Below, one piece after another: positions 53,420-62,495 of a stretch of 64,000 bases of DNA (positions are counted from its first letter, which is position 1; each line of letters begins with the position of its first letter). The translations under genes were made by a program, and so were the position numbers. The notes below the pieces were generated by a model. It searched no databases. It saw nothing but the letters and a program-made list of their open reading frames with translations, and was not told the origin of the DNA. The stretch is from Candidatus Gastranaerophilales bacterium (lineage in GTDB: Bacteria; Cyanobacteriota; Vampirovibrionia; Gastranaerophilales; Gastranaerophilaceae), in NCBI GenBank assembly GCA_905234865.1, contig CAJOJE010000001.1, positions 1 to 64,000 on the forward strand, read 5' to 3'.

Positions 53420-54166
53420 ATGTTTAATTCGACAAAAAAGCTCAGGTCCTCAAAACCTCTTGCGCTTTTAAAATTGGCGGAATACGGCAAGAAACGACTT
53501 GAAAGCTCGGAAATTTTAAAAAAGGTTACAAAATTAGATTCAAAAGCGGCTCCTTCATTTAATGAAAAAACAAGTGCGCTTATGGGTTCAAGGCTCGCAT
53601 TATGTAATTTTCAAAAGGAATTTGGAGAAGTCAAATCAGGCGCTTATCTTTCTCTAATGGCAAAAAAGCTCAAAGAAGCGGGTGCGGATGACAGTACGAT
53701 TTGCAAAACTTTTAAAACAGAGAGAATGTACTTGTCTAAAGCTAGAATTATGCGAAAAGAAGTTTGGTTTAAAAAACATTCCGATTTTGACGAATATATT
53801 TCAACTCTAAAACAATATTTAATCGATTTTGGCACATATATGGATTCGGTTGAATGTGCGGATATTACTTTATACAGCCTTTTAAAACAAGGAATTCCTT
53901 CTAAAAACGTTACGTTAAACATCCGGAATTTATCGGGAAAAACTTCCGATAATATTGAACATGTATTCACTCTTGCAGGAATTAACAAAAACTTTAATGA
54001 GAGAAACCCTATGTCTTGGGGAAAAGAAGCGATTATCTGCGATGCATGGATAAATAAAGCAATGCCTGCCGATATCGGGTTAGATTTTTATAAAAAGCTT
54101 TTTAACTTTAATCCAAAAACGCAAAGGCTTGCTTTTGCGCCTTGCAGCAGGTTTTACAGCTTTTAA
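53420..54166 (+). CDS. Soluble protein with possible papain-like (Cys-His-Asp) site
   Basis: 248 residues, no signal peptide. The first 140 residues are helical and Lys-rich. The last 110 show SVECADITLYSLLKQGIP (C146), DNIEHVFTLAGI (H181) and AIICDAWINKAMP (D208). This Cys...His...Asp order, with Cys opening a helix and Asp-x-Trp after a beta strand, is typical of papain/transglutaminase-like hydrolases, including many secreted bacterial effectors. It converges with and overlaps the FliI/SctN gene by 4 nt. If that ATPase drives a type III export system this protein could be a substrate (speculative). Confidence 0.5.
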   Translation: MFNSTKKLRSSKPLALLKLAEYGKKRLESSEILKKVTKLDSKAAPSFNEKTSALMGSRLALCNFQKEFGEVKSGAYLSLMAKKLKEAGADDSTICKTFKTERMYLSKARIMRKEVWFKKHSDFDEYISTLKQYLIDFGTYMDSVECADITLYSLLKQGIPSKNVTLNIRNLSGKTSDNIEHVFTLAGINKNFNERNPMSWGKEAIICDAWINKAMPADIGLDFYKKLFNFNPKTQRLAFAPCSRFYSF

Positions 54167-55509
54167 ATATTAACATCTCTCATCATATCTTTTAGAGTTT
54201 GTATTGTTGTGTCCATTGAAACTAAATCAGTCGTTCTTTGCTGCAAAAAGGCATTAATTTGCGGCATTAGTTGAATTGCTATATCAAGTTTCGGGTTTGA
54301 GCCCGATTGATACATACCGACATCTATTAAGTCTTTATTTTCTCTGTATAAAGCCATAAGCTGACGCATTTTAGCGGCCGCCGTTTGGTGTTCTCTGTCC
54401 GTTATTGTCGTAAACAACCTTGAAACAGAGCCCAGAACATCAATTGCAGGGTAATGGTTCATTTCGGCAACTTTTCTTGAAAGGAAAATATGCCCGTCAA
54501 CAATACCCCTTACAATATCAACAATCGGGTCCGTTATATCGTCGCCTTCCATAAGAACCGTATATAATGCCGTTATTGAGCCCTTTTCGGAATTTCCCGT
54601 ACGTTCAAGCGCTCTTTGAAGCCATGAAAAAATGCTTGGCGGATAACCTTTCATTGTAGGCGGCTCTCCGATTGAAAGTCCTACTTCTCTTCCTGCCATG
54701 GCGCATCTTGTAACGGTATCGGTCATAAGGAAAACTTTTTTCCCTTTATCTCTAAAATATTCGCAAACGCTTGTTGCCGCAAGTAGACACTTCATTCTGA
54801 TTAACGGCGGTAAATCTCCCGTTGCGCAAACAACGACCGATTTTTTCATGCCTTCTTCGCCAAGAGAATCTTCCATAAATTCTTTAACTTCTCTGCCACG
54901 TTCTCCGATTAGCGCCATAACGTTGACATCAGCTTCAGAATTTCTTGCAATCATACCCAATGTTGTACTTTTTCCGACACCCGAACCTGCAAAAAGACCC
55001 ATTCTCTGCCCCCCGCCAAGCGTTAAAAGCCCGTCGATTGCTCTAATTCCCGTTGAAATCGTGTTTTTTATAATCGGTCTTGAAAAAGGGTCAGGCACAT
55101 TTCCGTTAATATTAACATATTCTGCCCCCTCAATATCTAAAGGGCGCCCGTCCATTGCTTCTCCGAGCGGGTTTATTAATCTTCCCAAAAGAAAATCTCC
55201 GACGGGAAGCATAATGGGACCTCCCGTTGTTTCTACCAATGAACCCTGTCCTATGCCTTCGCCGTCATATAAAAGAAGTAATTGAGCCATTTCACCCTTA
55301 AATGCAACAACTTCTGCGGCTTTTCTTTCTCCGGTGTATGTTTGAATATAACAAAGGTCACCGATTTTAAGCCCCGGCAGCTTGACTTCTACGGTTAAAC
55401 CCACAAGTTTTGAAACAACTCCTTTATATTTATATAAAGGAAGGTTTTCAAGAGTTTCCGATACCTTTAATTTGGCTTTATGAAGTTTGTATTCAAAATC
55501 TTCCTGCAT
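54163..55509 (-). CDS. fliI: Type III export ATPase (FliI/SctN family)
   Basis: 448 residues, full length. Walker A GLFAGSGVGKSTTLGMIAR near residue 168, GERGREVKEF, and the Walker B region KKVFLMTDTVTRCAMA. Closest to FliI/YscN: the GEPPTMKGYPPSIFSWLQRALER stretch is a hallmark separating them from F1 beta. It energises export through the flagellar or injectisome gate. No fliH, fliJ or flhAB is adjacent, so flagellar versus injectisome use cannot be decided here. SD AAGGA before ATG; a long structured leader precedes it. Confidence 0.92.
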   Translation of the reverse strand: MQEDFEYKLHKAKLKVSETLENLPLYKYKGVVSKLVGLTVEVKLPGLKIGDLCYIQTYTGERKAAEVVAFKGEMAQLLLLYDGEGIGQGSLVETTGGPIMLPVGDFLLGRLINPLGEAMDGRPLDIEGAEYVNINGNVPDPFSRPIIKNTISTGIRAIDGLLTLGGGQRMGLFAGSGVGKSTTLGMIARNSEADVNVMALIGERGREVKEFMEDSLGEEGMKKSVVVCATGDLPPLIRMKCLLAATSVCEYFRDKGKKVFLMTDTVTRCAMAGREVGLSIGEPPTMKGYPPSIFSWLQRALERTGNSEKGSITALYTVLMEGDDITDPIVDIVRGIVDGHIFLSRKVAEMNHYPAIDVLGSVSRLFTTITDREHQTAAAKMRQLMALYRENKDLIDVGMYQSGSNPKLDIAIQLMPQINAFLQQRTTDLVSMDTTIQTLKDMMRDVNI

Positions 55510-55533
55510 AGTATCCTTAATATAATTTTAAAA

Positions 55534-55702
55534 CTTTGCGCACAATAAGAAAAATTCTATATTGGCGCAAAGACCCCAAAAAAAGCAAATTTTGTTACCT
55601 GCCAAGCTCCGGCAGGGGGGTGAGCGCCTCGACAAATCCGTTTCCTTTAAAAAAGCTAAAAGCCCAAGGTATACTTCATAATGCCTTTTGAAAGAGCTGC
55701 TC
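55534..55702 (-). ncRNA. Structured, riboswitch-like 5' leader of the FliI/SctN gene
   Basis: GC-rich island in AT-rich DNA. On the minus-strand RNA, GGCGC (55628-55624), a CCCC run and hairpin CCTGCC/GGCAGG (55616-55611 with 55603-55598) are closed by GGGG (55577-55574) and GCGCC (55568-55564), giving three stacked helices. The strand CTTTGCGCC (55572-55564) can instead pair with GCGCAAAG (55541-55534) plus TATTG/CAATA, a strong hairpin before TTTTAAAA and the SD. Two exclusive folds sharing one strand look like an aptamer and expression platform. I match it to no known riboswitch class. Confidence 0.5.
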
Positions 55703-55708
55703 TCCCGT

Positions 55709-55737
55709 TTTATAAAAATGTAGGAACAAAATTACAA
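55709..55737 (-). promoter_or_regulatory. Promoter of the FliI/SctN leader
   Basis: On the minus strand TTGTAA (55737-55732), 17-bp spacer, TATAAA (55714-55709). Predicted start near 55702, about 190 nt before the ATG, leaving room for the structured leader. Confidence 0.6.
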
Positions 55738-55790
55738 CCCTTCTTGGAGTACTTACATTTTAACATTTTTTTTGAGTTTGTCTATATGGC

Positions 55791-56057
55791 TTATGAGTAT
55801 CCCAAATATCTCTTAAGTTCTTTTGCTCTTTTTTTACGCATTAATTTATTTGTACGTTTTTTGATGACAGGCTCGATTGTGCCTTCAGGCATGGCTGCTC
55901 TGAAGAAATCCTCATTCATGGCATCGAATTTCTTCAGTTTTTCCATTGCATCTTCCATACACGATTGTCTGGCTTTTTTAATTAGGCAATCAAATTCTGT
56001 TTTTTCTATAAACCCGTAAAAACTCATACTAATATTATGCGTTTCTTTTTGTTGCAT
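55791..56057 (-). CDS. Small basic protein, unknown
   Basis: 88 residues, with a helical acidic-basic middle (CLIKKARQSCMEDAMEKLKK) and a very basic end (KKRTNKLMRKKRAKELKR). No membrane segment. It lies 24 nt downstream of engB on the same strand, and ahead of the promoter of the FliI leader. Start uncertain; an in-frame ATG 10 codons in is possible. No family recognised. Confidence 0.5.
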   Translation of the reverse strand: MQQKETHNISMSFYGFIEKTEFDCLIKKARQSCMEDAMEKLKKFDAMNEDFFRAAMPEGTIEPVIKKRTNKLMRKKRAKELKRYLGYS

Positions 56058-56081
56058 GGCAAAAAAATTTACAAAAATAAA

Positions 56082-56663
56082 CTAAATCTCAACACTTGCT
56101 ATGAAATCAAGAATTTTATCTTTATAAAAAGGCTTTTTTGAGGAAAAGGGAATGCACATTGTTTTTGTGAAATTTTCTATTTCTTTTATTTTTTTTATAA
56201 TATCGCCTTGTTTTACCAGGTCACATTTGGTTAAAACGTTGATAAACGGGGCTTTGTTTAAAATTAACCAATCAACCATTTGAATATCGTTTTCTAAAAG
56301 CCCGTGTCTTGCATCTACAAAAAGAAAACAATATGATAAATTTTCTCTTTTTAAAAGGTATTCTTCAAGATTTTTTGCCCATTTATTCTGTATTTCTTTT
56401 GAAACTTTTGCATAGCCGTAGCCCGGAAGGTCTGCAATGTAGAACGTTTTTTTATCTCCGATGATTTCAAAATGATTAATTAACCTTGTTTTCCCGGGGG
56501 TATTAGAGGTTTTTGCAAGATTGTTCATATTGACTAATGCGTTTATAAAACTTGATTTTCCGGCATTTGACCGTCCCAAAAGCGCAAATTCAAGCCCGTC
56601 AAGTTTTGGTGCCGATTTGAGGGAGGGCGAGCTTATCAGGAATTTTGCCGTCTTTATTTTCAT
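56082..56663 (-). CDS. engB: Ribosome-biogenesis GTP-binding protein EngB/YsxC
   Basis: 193 residues. G1 GRSNAGKSSFINAL (residues 31-44), G2 TPGKTRLINHFE, G3 DLPGYGYAKVS, G4 LTKCDLVK and G5 SSKK. A GTPase needed for 50S subunit assembly. Its start lies inside the end of the preceding gene: 65 nt are read in two frames. The N terminus (KTAKFLISSPSLKSAP) is the standard EngB opening, so the start is sound. Confidence 0.95.
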   Translation of the reverse strand: MKIKTAKFLISSPSLKSAPKLDGLEFALLGRSNAGKSSFINALVNMNNLAKTSNTPGKTRLINHFEIIGDKKTFYIADLPGYGYAKVSKEIQNKWAKNLEEYLLKRENLSYCFLFVDARHGLLENDIQMVDWLILNKAPFINVLTKCDLVKQGDIIKKIKEIENFTKTMCIPFSSKKPFYKDKILDFIASVEI

Positions 56664-56901
56664 TTATTAAATGCCTTAATTCATTGATTTGTCGTTTATA
56701 TATAACTGAAGAAAGTAATTTGTATGCTTTTTCGGAATTTACTACATTAATCTGTATGCCGTTTTTCATGGGCTGAACGGAAATTGATTTTTCGCCCCCG
56801 ACTTCCGTTTCTATACCCGTTACCTGAATTATGGTCTTTTTTAAGATACTTAAAGGTTCTCTTAAAAATTCTTCAAAAGATTGTAAAATGTTTTTCTTCA
56901 T
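56599..56901 (-). CDS. Small conserved-looking protein overlapping engB
   Basis: 100 residues. Start ATG lacks a strong SD. The middle (IIQVTGIETEVGGEKSI, IQINVVNSEKAYKLL) has beta-helix alternation of a compact RNA- or ligand-binding fold; I recognise no family. Its last 21 codons overlap engB by 65 nt, a long overlap implying coupled translation. Divergent from aroA across 89 nt. Confidence 0.55.
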   Translation of the reverse strand: MKKNILQSFEEFLREPLSILKKTIIQVTGIETEVGGEKSISVQPMKNGIQINVVNSEKAYKLLSSVIYKRQINELRHLINENKDGKIPDKLALPQIGTKT

Positions 56902-56990
56902 AATTATTTAAAACCATTCTATCAAAAAACTTGCTTTTTTTGTATAATTCATACATATTGATTTAATAATTTGTTATAAGGGTAATTTTT

Positions 56991-58286
56991 GTGGATATAT
57001 TAAGAAAAGAACTCTCAAATCCTCTTTATGGAGAAATTACTATCCCAAGCGATAAGTCCGTTTCGCACAGAGCAATTATCATCGGTTCCATGACTATGGG
57101 CAAAATTGAAATAAGTAATTTTTCAAAAGGCGGTGATTGCGTTTCTACCTTAAATATTTTTAAAAATTTGGGACTTGAGGTTGAATTTAAAGATGAAAAA
57201 ACACTTATAATAAATTCAAAAAACGGAATAAAAGGCGTTGATATCCCCCTTGATTGCGGAAATTCGGGAACTTCAATGCGACTTTTATCAGGCTATTTGG
57301 CGCCGAGAAATTTTAAATCCGTTTTAATCGGTGATGTTTCTCTTTCGAAAAGACCGATGAAAAGAGTTATTGAACCTTTATTGCAAATGGGGGCTTCAAT
57401 TAAATCAAATGACGGTAAAGCGCCTTTGGAAATTTTCCCCTCAAAATTATCGGGCATTACATATAATTCCAAAATTGCCTCCGCTCAGGTTAAATCTTGT
57501 CTCTTGCTTGCAGGAATTAATTCTGAAGGTGAAACTTCGGTTATTGAACCTTATTTATCAAGAAATCATTCCGAATTAATGCTTGAATATTTTAATGCCG
57601 ATATTGAAACCGGTAAAATTGATAACAAATTTTATTCAAAAATTAAAAAATCTTTTCTTGAACCGAAAAATTTATTTATTCCGGGTGATATTTCATCTGC
57701 CGCATTTTTCATTTGTGCCGCTTTAATTACAAAGGGCAGCGACATTATAATTAAAAATGTCGGCTTAAATAAAACCAGAACGGGAGTTATTGATGTTTTA
57801 TCAAAAATGAATGCCGATATTGAAATTTTGGATTTAAGATTAGTTAATAACGAACCGATTGGCGATATCAGAGTGAAATATTCCATGCTAAAAGGAACCG
57901 TTATTGAAGGCGGAATAATTCCTCGATTAATCGATGAAATTCCGGTTATTGCAACTCTTGCGGCATTTGCCGACGGTACGACCATAATAAAAGACGCGGC
58001 AGATTTAAAAAATAAAGAATCCGACAGAATAGCTTGTACTTCTTTAGAATTAAGAAAAATGGGGGTTGATATCAGACCAACCAATGACGGGTTTATAATT
58101 AACGGCAATTCGGGTAAATCAATTGCCGGTGGAGTTGAATTAAATTGTTATCATGACCATAGGCTTGCCATGAGTTTTTATATTGCGGGCTTGAGAGCTA
58201 AAAATCCTGTTTTGATTAAGGAATTTGAATGGGTTAATACTTCTTTTCCCGAATTTTTACCTCTGTTTGAAAAATTAGGAGCATAA
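56991..58286 (+). CDS. aroA: 3-phosphoshikimate 1-carboxyvinyltransferase (EPSP synthase)
   Basis: 431 residues from a GTG start (SD AAGGGT). Signatures PSDKSVSHRAIIIGS, DCGNSGTSMRLLSG, SLSKRPMKRVIEPL and DHRLAMSFYIAG. It joins PEP to shikimate 3-phosphate in aromatic amino-acid synthesis. The GNSGTSMRLL loop carries Ser after GT, as in glyphosate-insensitive class II-like enzymes; resistance is not claimed. pgeF follows 3 nt after its stop. Other shikimate genes are absent here. Confidence 0.96.
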   Translation: MDILRKELSNPLYGEITIPSDKSVSHRAIIIGSMTMGKIEISNFSKGGDCVSTLNIFKNLGLEVEFKDEKTLIINSKNGIKGVDIPLDCGNSGTSMRLLSGYLAPRNFKSVLIGDVSLSKRPMKRVIEPLLQMGASIKSNDGKAPLEIFPSKLSGITYNSKIASAQVKSCLLLAGINSEGETSVIEPYLSRNHSELMLEYFNADIETGKIDNKFYSKIKKSFLEPKNLFIPGDISSAAFFICAALITKGSDIIIKNVGLNKTRTGVIDVLSKMNADIEILDLRLVNNEPIGDIRVKYSMLKGTVIEGGIIPRLIDEIPVIATLAAFADGTTIIKDAADLKNKESDRIACTSLELRKMGVDIRPTNDGFIINGNSGKSIAGGVELNCYHDHRLAMSFYIAGLRAKNPVLIKEFEWVNTSFPEFLPLFEKLGA

Positions 58287-58289
58287 AAT

Positions 58290-59003
58290 TTGTTTTATTT
58301 TGATGAAATTTTAGGTAAAAAAGTTTTAAAATCCGACAAAATTAAAGTGCCTCATTTTTTTACGACAAGAGAATTTATTTTAAAAACCAAAGAAGAGAAC
58401 TCTGAATTTCAATTTGAAAACAGAGAAATAATCAAAGAACTTTATAACTTGAAAGAAATAATTACCCCTTCTCAAAGACATACGTCTAATGTTAAAATTG
58501 CTCAAATAGGGGGTAATTTTATTGATACGGACGGCTTAATTCTTAAAAACCCCGATATCGGGATTTTTTTAAACTTTGCCGATTGTACCCCTTTAATTTT
58601 TTACGACAAAAAGAAAAATATTGCGGCAATTTCCCATGCAGGTTGGCGTGGCACCGTTCAAAAAATTTCAAAAATTACCGTTTCAAAAATGCAATCCGAC
58701 CCAAATGATTTAATTTGCCTCATCGGACCTTCAATTTGTTATAATTGTTTTGAAACCAACGAAGATATTAAAAACCAATTAATTTCCACCGTTTTGCACC
58801 CTGAAAATTTATACAAAAAAGGTGATAACGATAAATGGTTTGTTGATTTAAAAGGTATTAACAAAATGCAGTTAAATGAATTCGGGGTAAAAAATATTGA
58901 TATTGCACCTTATTGTACTGTTTGCAACAACAATTACTTCTATTCTTACAGGAAAGAAAACAAGACAACAAACAGAATGAGTGCATTTATTTGTCTGAAA
59001 TAA
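58290..59003 (+). CDS. pgeF: Purine nucleoside phosphorylase / peptidoglycan editing factor PgeF (laccase-domain, YfiH)
   Basis: 237 residues from a TTG start with SD AGGAG. YfiH/COG1496 fold: NFADCTPLIFYD, SHAGWRGTVQKIS (zinc His), GPSICYNCFET (zinc Cys) and CTVCNN...SYRKENKTTNRM. Family members cut purine nucleosides and correct L-Ser-containing peptidoglycan precursors; the older label is polyphenol oxidase. Cotranscribed with aroA. Confidence 0.92.
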   Translation: MFYFDEILGKKVLKSDKIKVPHFFTTREFILKTKEENSEFQFENREIIKELYNLKEIITPSQRHTSNVKIAQIGGNFIDTDGLILKNPDIGIFLNFADCTPLIFYDKKKNIAAISHAGWRGTVQKISKITVSKMQSDPNDLICLIGPSICYNCFETNEDIKNQLISTVLHPENLYKKGDNDKWFVDLKGINKMQLNEFGVKNIDIAPYCTVCNNNYFYSYRKENKTTNRMSAFICLK

Positions 59004-59071
59004 TTCTTTTAAATATGTCGTAGATTTACATTTGCCAAGCATTACCGTTTAAATTAAAAAATGCTTAAAAT

Positions 59072-59599
59072 TTAAAATAAACCTTTTCTGTTGTTTTTAT
59101 CAATCGTGGCGTGTACTTCTTCCTGTTGAGTTCTTTTGATTGTATCTTTTTCGTTTATTTCACGCTCAATATCTTCTTGTTTTAGGGATTTGATTTTTTT
59201 AGCGTATGGTTTTGCGGCATTTTTTATTTTTGACGTTAACGAATCAATGTATTTTGCGTACGAATCGTAATCATCATCTCGAAAACGCCATTTTTCGTCC
59301 ATAAAAGCGTCCATAACGTCTTTTTTAAAATCTTTTAATATGCCGTCAACAGTTTCCTCAAAAATCTTAGCCATTTCTGCCGACGGGAAAAGGCGAATTT
59401 TTCTGTATGTATTATCAAGGATAATCATTGATTTCTTCGTTGCAAGGCGAGTTTTAAAACCTCGCATAAAGTATCTGTCCTCTTCCTTTTTTGAGATTTT
59501 AAATTCAAACGGAAAATCCAATTTGCACATAACCGTTGTGTCATGAAGCATGACCATAAGTTCTGTTTTTAAATATTCGTATTCTTCTCTGATTGTCAT
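59072..59599 (-). CDS. Soluble charged protein, unknown
   Basis: 175 residues with a beta-rich first half (CKLDFPFEFKISKKEEDRYFM, KSMIILDNTYRKIRLF) and a helical, very charged second half (YAKKIKSLKQEDIEREINEK). No signal peptide or membrane segment. Single gene on the minus strand between pgeF and ppdK. I recognise no family. Confidence 0.6.
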   Translation of the reverse strand: MTIREEYEYLKTELMVMLHDTTVMCKLDFPFEFKISKKEEDRYFMRGFKTRLATKKSMIILDNTYRKIRLFPSAEMAKIFEETVDGILKDFKKDVMDAFMDEKWRFRDDDYDSYAKYIDSLTSKIKNAAKPYAKKIKSLKQEDIEREINEKDTIKRTQQEEVHATIDKNNRKGLF

Positions 59600-59659
59600 A
59601 TTAAAACATTCTCTATATTACTATTTTAACAAAAGTTTTACATTTTGCAACCCGATGTT

Positions 59660-59695
59660 AAAAGCACTCTGCCAAATGTACGGCAGAGTGCTTTT
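59660..59695. terminator. Strong bidirectional terminator
   Basis: Perfect 14-bp stem AAAAGCACTCTGCC / GGCAGAGTGCTTTT, 8-nt loop, with A/T flanks on both sides. On the minus strand it ends the ppdK transcript 15 nt after its stop. Confidence 0.9.
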
Positions 59696-59709
59696 TTATA
59701 TGTATTTAA

Positions 59710-62373
59710 TTATACGCAAGCGGTTACTTTTGAAGCAATTGCAGCTTGTGCAGCGGCAAGTCTTGCTTGAGGAACTCTGTAAGGCGAGCAGGAAACGTAG
59801 TTTAATCCGATTTTGTGTGCGTATTTAACGGAATCGGGATCTCCGCCATGTTCGCCGCAAATTCCGCCAACAAGTGCAGGATTAACCTTTCTTCCTTCAT
59901 TGATTGACATTTCGATTAATCTTCCGACACCTTTTGTATCCAACGTAACAAACGGGTTAGAAGGTAAAATCTTTTGTTCAACGTAGTTTTTGAGGAATTT
60001 GCCTTCCGCATCATCTCTTGAATATCCGAAAGTCATTTGTGTTAAATCGTTTGTTCCGTATGAGAAAAATTCCGCAACGGGAGCAATTTCGTCTGCTGTG
60101 AGTGCAGCTCTCGGAATTTCAATCATTGTACCGAATTTATATTCAAGTTCAATGCCTTTTTCCGCCATAACTTCTTTTGCAACCGCAACCAAAGTTGCTT
60201 CTGCCGCTTTAAGCTCGTTTACATGTCCTATAAGAGGAATCATAATCCAAGGTTTAACGTTAATTCCTTCTTTTTTAACGTCACATGCAGCGGAAATAAT
60301 TGCTCTTACCTGCATTTCGTTAATTTCAGGGTATGTCAAACCTAACCTGCAACCTCTAAGTCCCATCATCGGATTTGATTCCGATAAGTTTTCAACGATT
60401 TCAAGAAGTTTTTCATCTTCTTTGTAATCTTCTTTTAAAGCTTTTTTAGCTGCAGCTTTAGCTATTAATTCTTCTTTTGAAGGTAAAAATTCATGTAACG
60501 GCGGGTCTAAAAGTCTTATTGTCATAGGAAGCTCACCGATACCTTTAAACATTGCATAAAAGTCTGAATATTGCATTGGAAGAAGTTTATCAAGTGCTTC
60601 TTTTCTTGCTTCTTTTGTTCCCGCAATAATCATTTTTTGTACCCAGGGAAGTCTGTCAGGATCCATAAACATATGTTCCGTTCTGCAAAGTCCGACACCT
60701 TCCGCACCGAATTTAACCGCATTTTCGATATCTTTCGGTGTGTCTGCGTTAGCTTCGACTTTTAATGTTTTAAATTCATTGACCCATTTAAAGAATGTTT
60801 CAAAGTCGCTGTCTATGCCTGCTTCAACAAGTTCAACCGCACCTTCCATAACTTCGCCGGTTCCGCCGTCAAGTGAAATGATGTCGTTTTTATGGAAAAC
60901 GGTACCGTCTGAGCATGTAATCGTTTCGTTGTTTAAGTCAATTTTAAGGTCTTCACATCCTGAAACACAGGGTTTACCCATACCTTTTGCAACAACCGCA
61001 GCGTGAGATGTTGCACCGCCTCTAAGTGTTAAAACGCCCTGAGAAACCGCCATACCGTGAATGTCGTCGGGGCAGGTTTCAATTCTCACCAATATAACTT
61101 TTTCTCCCGCTTCGCCTCTTTTTGCCGCTTCTTCGGTATCAAAAACGATTTTACCGACGGCAGCACCGGGGGAAGCATTTACGCCTTTTGAAACTTTATG
61201 TGCATGTTTTACTTCTGCGGGATTAAAGCAGGGAAGCAATACTTGATAAACCGAATACGGGTCAACCTGATTAATTGCTTCTTCTTTTGTAATAATACCC
61301 TCGTTATACATATCAACGGCAATTTTAATCGCCGCTTTTGCCGTTCTTTTACCGTTTCTTGTTTGTAAAATCCAGAGTTTTCCTCTTTCTACGGTAAATT
61401 CCATATCCTGAACGTCATGATAGCCTTTTTCGAGTTGTTTTGCAATTTCAACGTATTGTTTATAAATATCGGGCATATCCGATTCAAGCTCGGAAATTTG
61501 TTTAGGTGTTCTGATTCCTGCTACAACATCCTCGCCTTGAGCATTTACAAGGTATTCACCGTAAAATTTATTTTCGCCGGTTGCGGGGTTTCTTGTGAAT
61601 GAAACGCCGGTTGCGCAATCGTTACCCATATTTCCGAATACCATTGTTTGAACGTTAACCGCTGTGCCGAAGTTGTGGTCAATTTTGTTCATGTTTCTGT
61701 ATGCAACGGCACGAGGAATATTCCAGCTTCTAAATACGGCTTCGATTGCTTCCTGTAATTGAACGAAAGGATCTTGAGGGAAATCTTTTCCCGTTACTTC
61801 TTTAATTACTTTTTTGTAAACGGGAATTAAGGACTTCCAGCCTTCTGCCGAAATTTGAGTGTCTTCTTTTACGCCTTCTTTTTCTTTAAGTTTTTCTACT
61901 TCCGATTCAAAATATTTTTGTCTGTCCATTTCCCAAGCAACCGAGCCGAACATTGTTAAAAATCTTCTGTACGAATCGTAGCAAAAACGAGGATTATTTG
62001 TTAATTTTACCATTGCTTCAACGGTTTCGTCGTTTAATCCTAAGTTTAAAATCGTTTCCATCATGCCGGGCATAGAAACTCTTGCGCCCGATCTGACCGA
62101 AACCAAAAGCGGATTTTCTTTATCGCCGAATTTTTTGCCTGCCTGTTTTTCGACTTCTTTTAAATATGCCTTAACTTCGTCCATAAGTCCTTCGGGCATT
62201 GTATTTCCGTTATTAATATATTCCATACAGGTTGATGTTGTGATTGTAAGGCCGGGGGGAACGGGAAGCCCTAAATTTGTCATTTCCGCAAGATTGGCGC
62301 CTTTTCCGCCAAGTGCGTTTCTCATATTAGCGTTTCCTTCTTTAAACAGCCAAACTCGTTTGTTTTCTGTCAT
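59710..62373 (-). CDS. ppdK: Pyruvate, phosphate dikinase
   Basis: 887 residues, usual length. N-terminal nucleotide-binding domain (GGKGANLAEMTNLGLPVPPG; SVRSGARVSMPGMMETILNLG), central phosphohistidine domain with GGATSHAAVVAKGMGKPC (catalytic His), and a C-terminal PEP/pyruvate barrel ending GGICGEHGGDP. It interconverts pyruvate + ATP + Pi with PEP + AMP + PPi. It fits the PPi-linked phosphofructokinase at 1841-3517, since the PPi made can feed it. SD AGGAG before ATG. Monocistronic. Confidence 0.97.
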   Translation of the reverse strand: MTENKRVWLFKEGNANMRNALGGKGANLAEMTNLGLPVPPGLTITTSTCMEYINNGNTMPEGLMDEVKAYLKEVEKQAGKKFGDKENPLLVSVRSGARVSMPGMMETILNLGLNDETVEAMVKLTNNPRFCYDSYRRFLTMFGSVAWEMDRQKYFESEVEKLKEKEGVKEDTQISAEGWKSLIPVYKKVIKEVTGKDFPQDPFVQLQEAIEAVFRSWNIPRAVAYRNMNKIDHNFGTAVNVQTMVFGNMGNDCATGVSFTRNPATGENKFYGEYLVNAQGEDVVAGIRTPKQISELESDMPDIYKQYVEIAKQLEKGYHDVQDMEFTVERGKLWILQTRNGKRTAKAAIKIAVDMYNEGIITKEEAINQVDPYSVYQVLLPCFNPAEVKHAHKVSKGVNASPGAAVGKIVFDTEEAAKRGEAGEKVILVRIETCPDDIHGMAVSQGVLTLRGGATSHAAVVAKGMGKPCVSGCEDLKIDLNNETITCSDGTVFHKNDIISLDGGTGEVMEGAVELVEAGIDSDFETFFKWVNEFKTLKVEANADTPKDIENAVKFGAEGVGLCRTEHMFMDPDRLPWVQKMIIAGTKEARKEALDKLLPMQYSDFYAMFKGIGELPMTIRLLDPPLHEFLPSKEELIAKAAAKKALKEDYKEDEKLLEIVENLSESNPMMGLRGCRLGLTYPEINEMQVRAIISAACDVKKEGINVKPWIMIPLIGHVNELKAAEATLVAVAKEVMAEKGIELEYKFGTMIEIPRAALTADEIAPVAEFFSYGTNDLTQMTFGYSRDDAEGKFLKNYVEQKILPSNPFVTLDTKGVGRLIEMSINEGRKVNPALVGGICGEHGGDPDSVKYAHKIGLNYVSCSPYRVPQARLAAAQAAIASKVTACV

Positions 62374-62495
62374 AAATTTCTCCTAACTACTAAAAAATTA
62401 ACCTTCTTTCACTTAAATAAAAGTTAAAGATGAAAAAATTCTATCACAAAAATAAATTTTATATTAAAATTTTTATAATTAATAAGGAATTTTAC

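Noticed and set aside
55681-56019. Plus-strand 112-codon frame near the FliI leader
   Set aside because: Antisense to the better supported 88-residue gene; no SD, and the codon content looks like a shadow.
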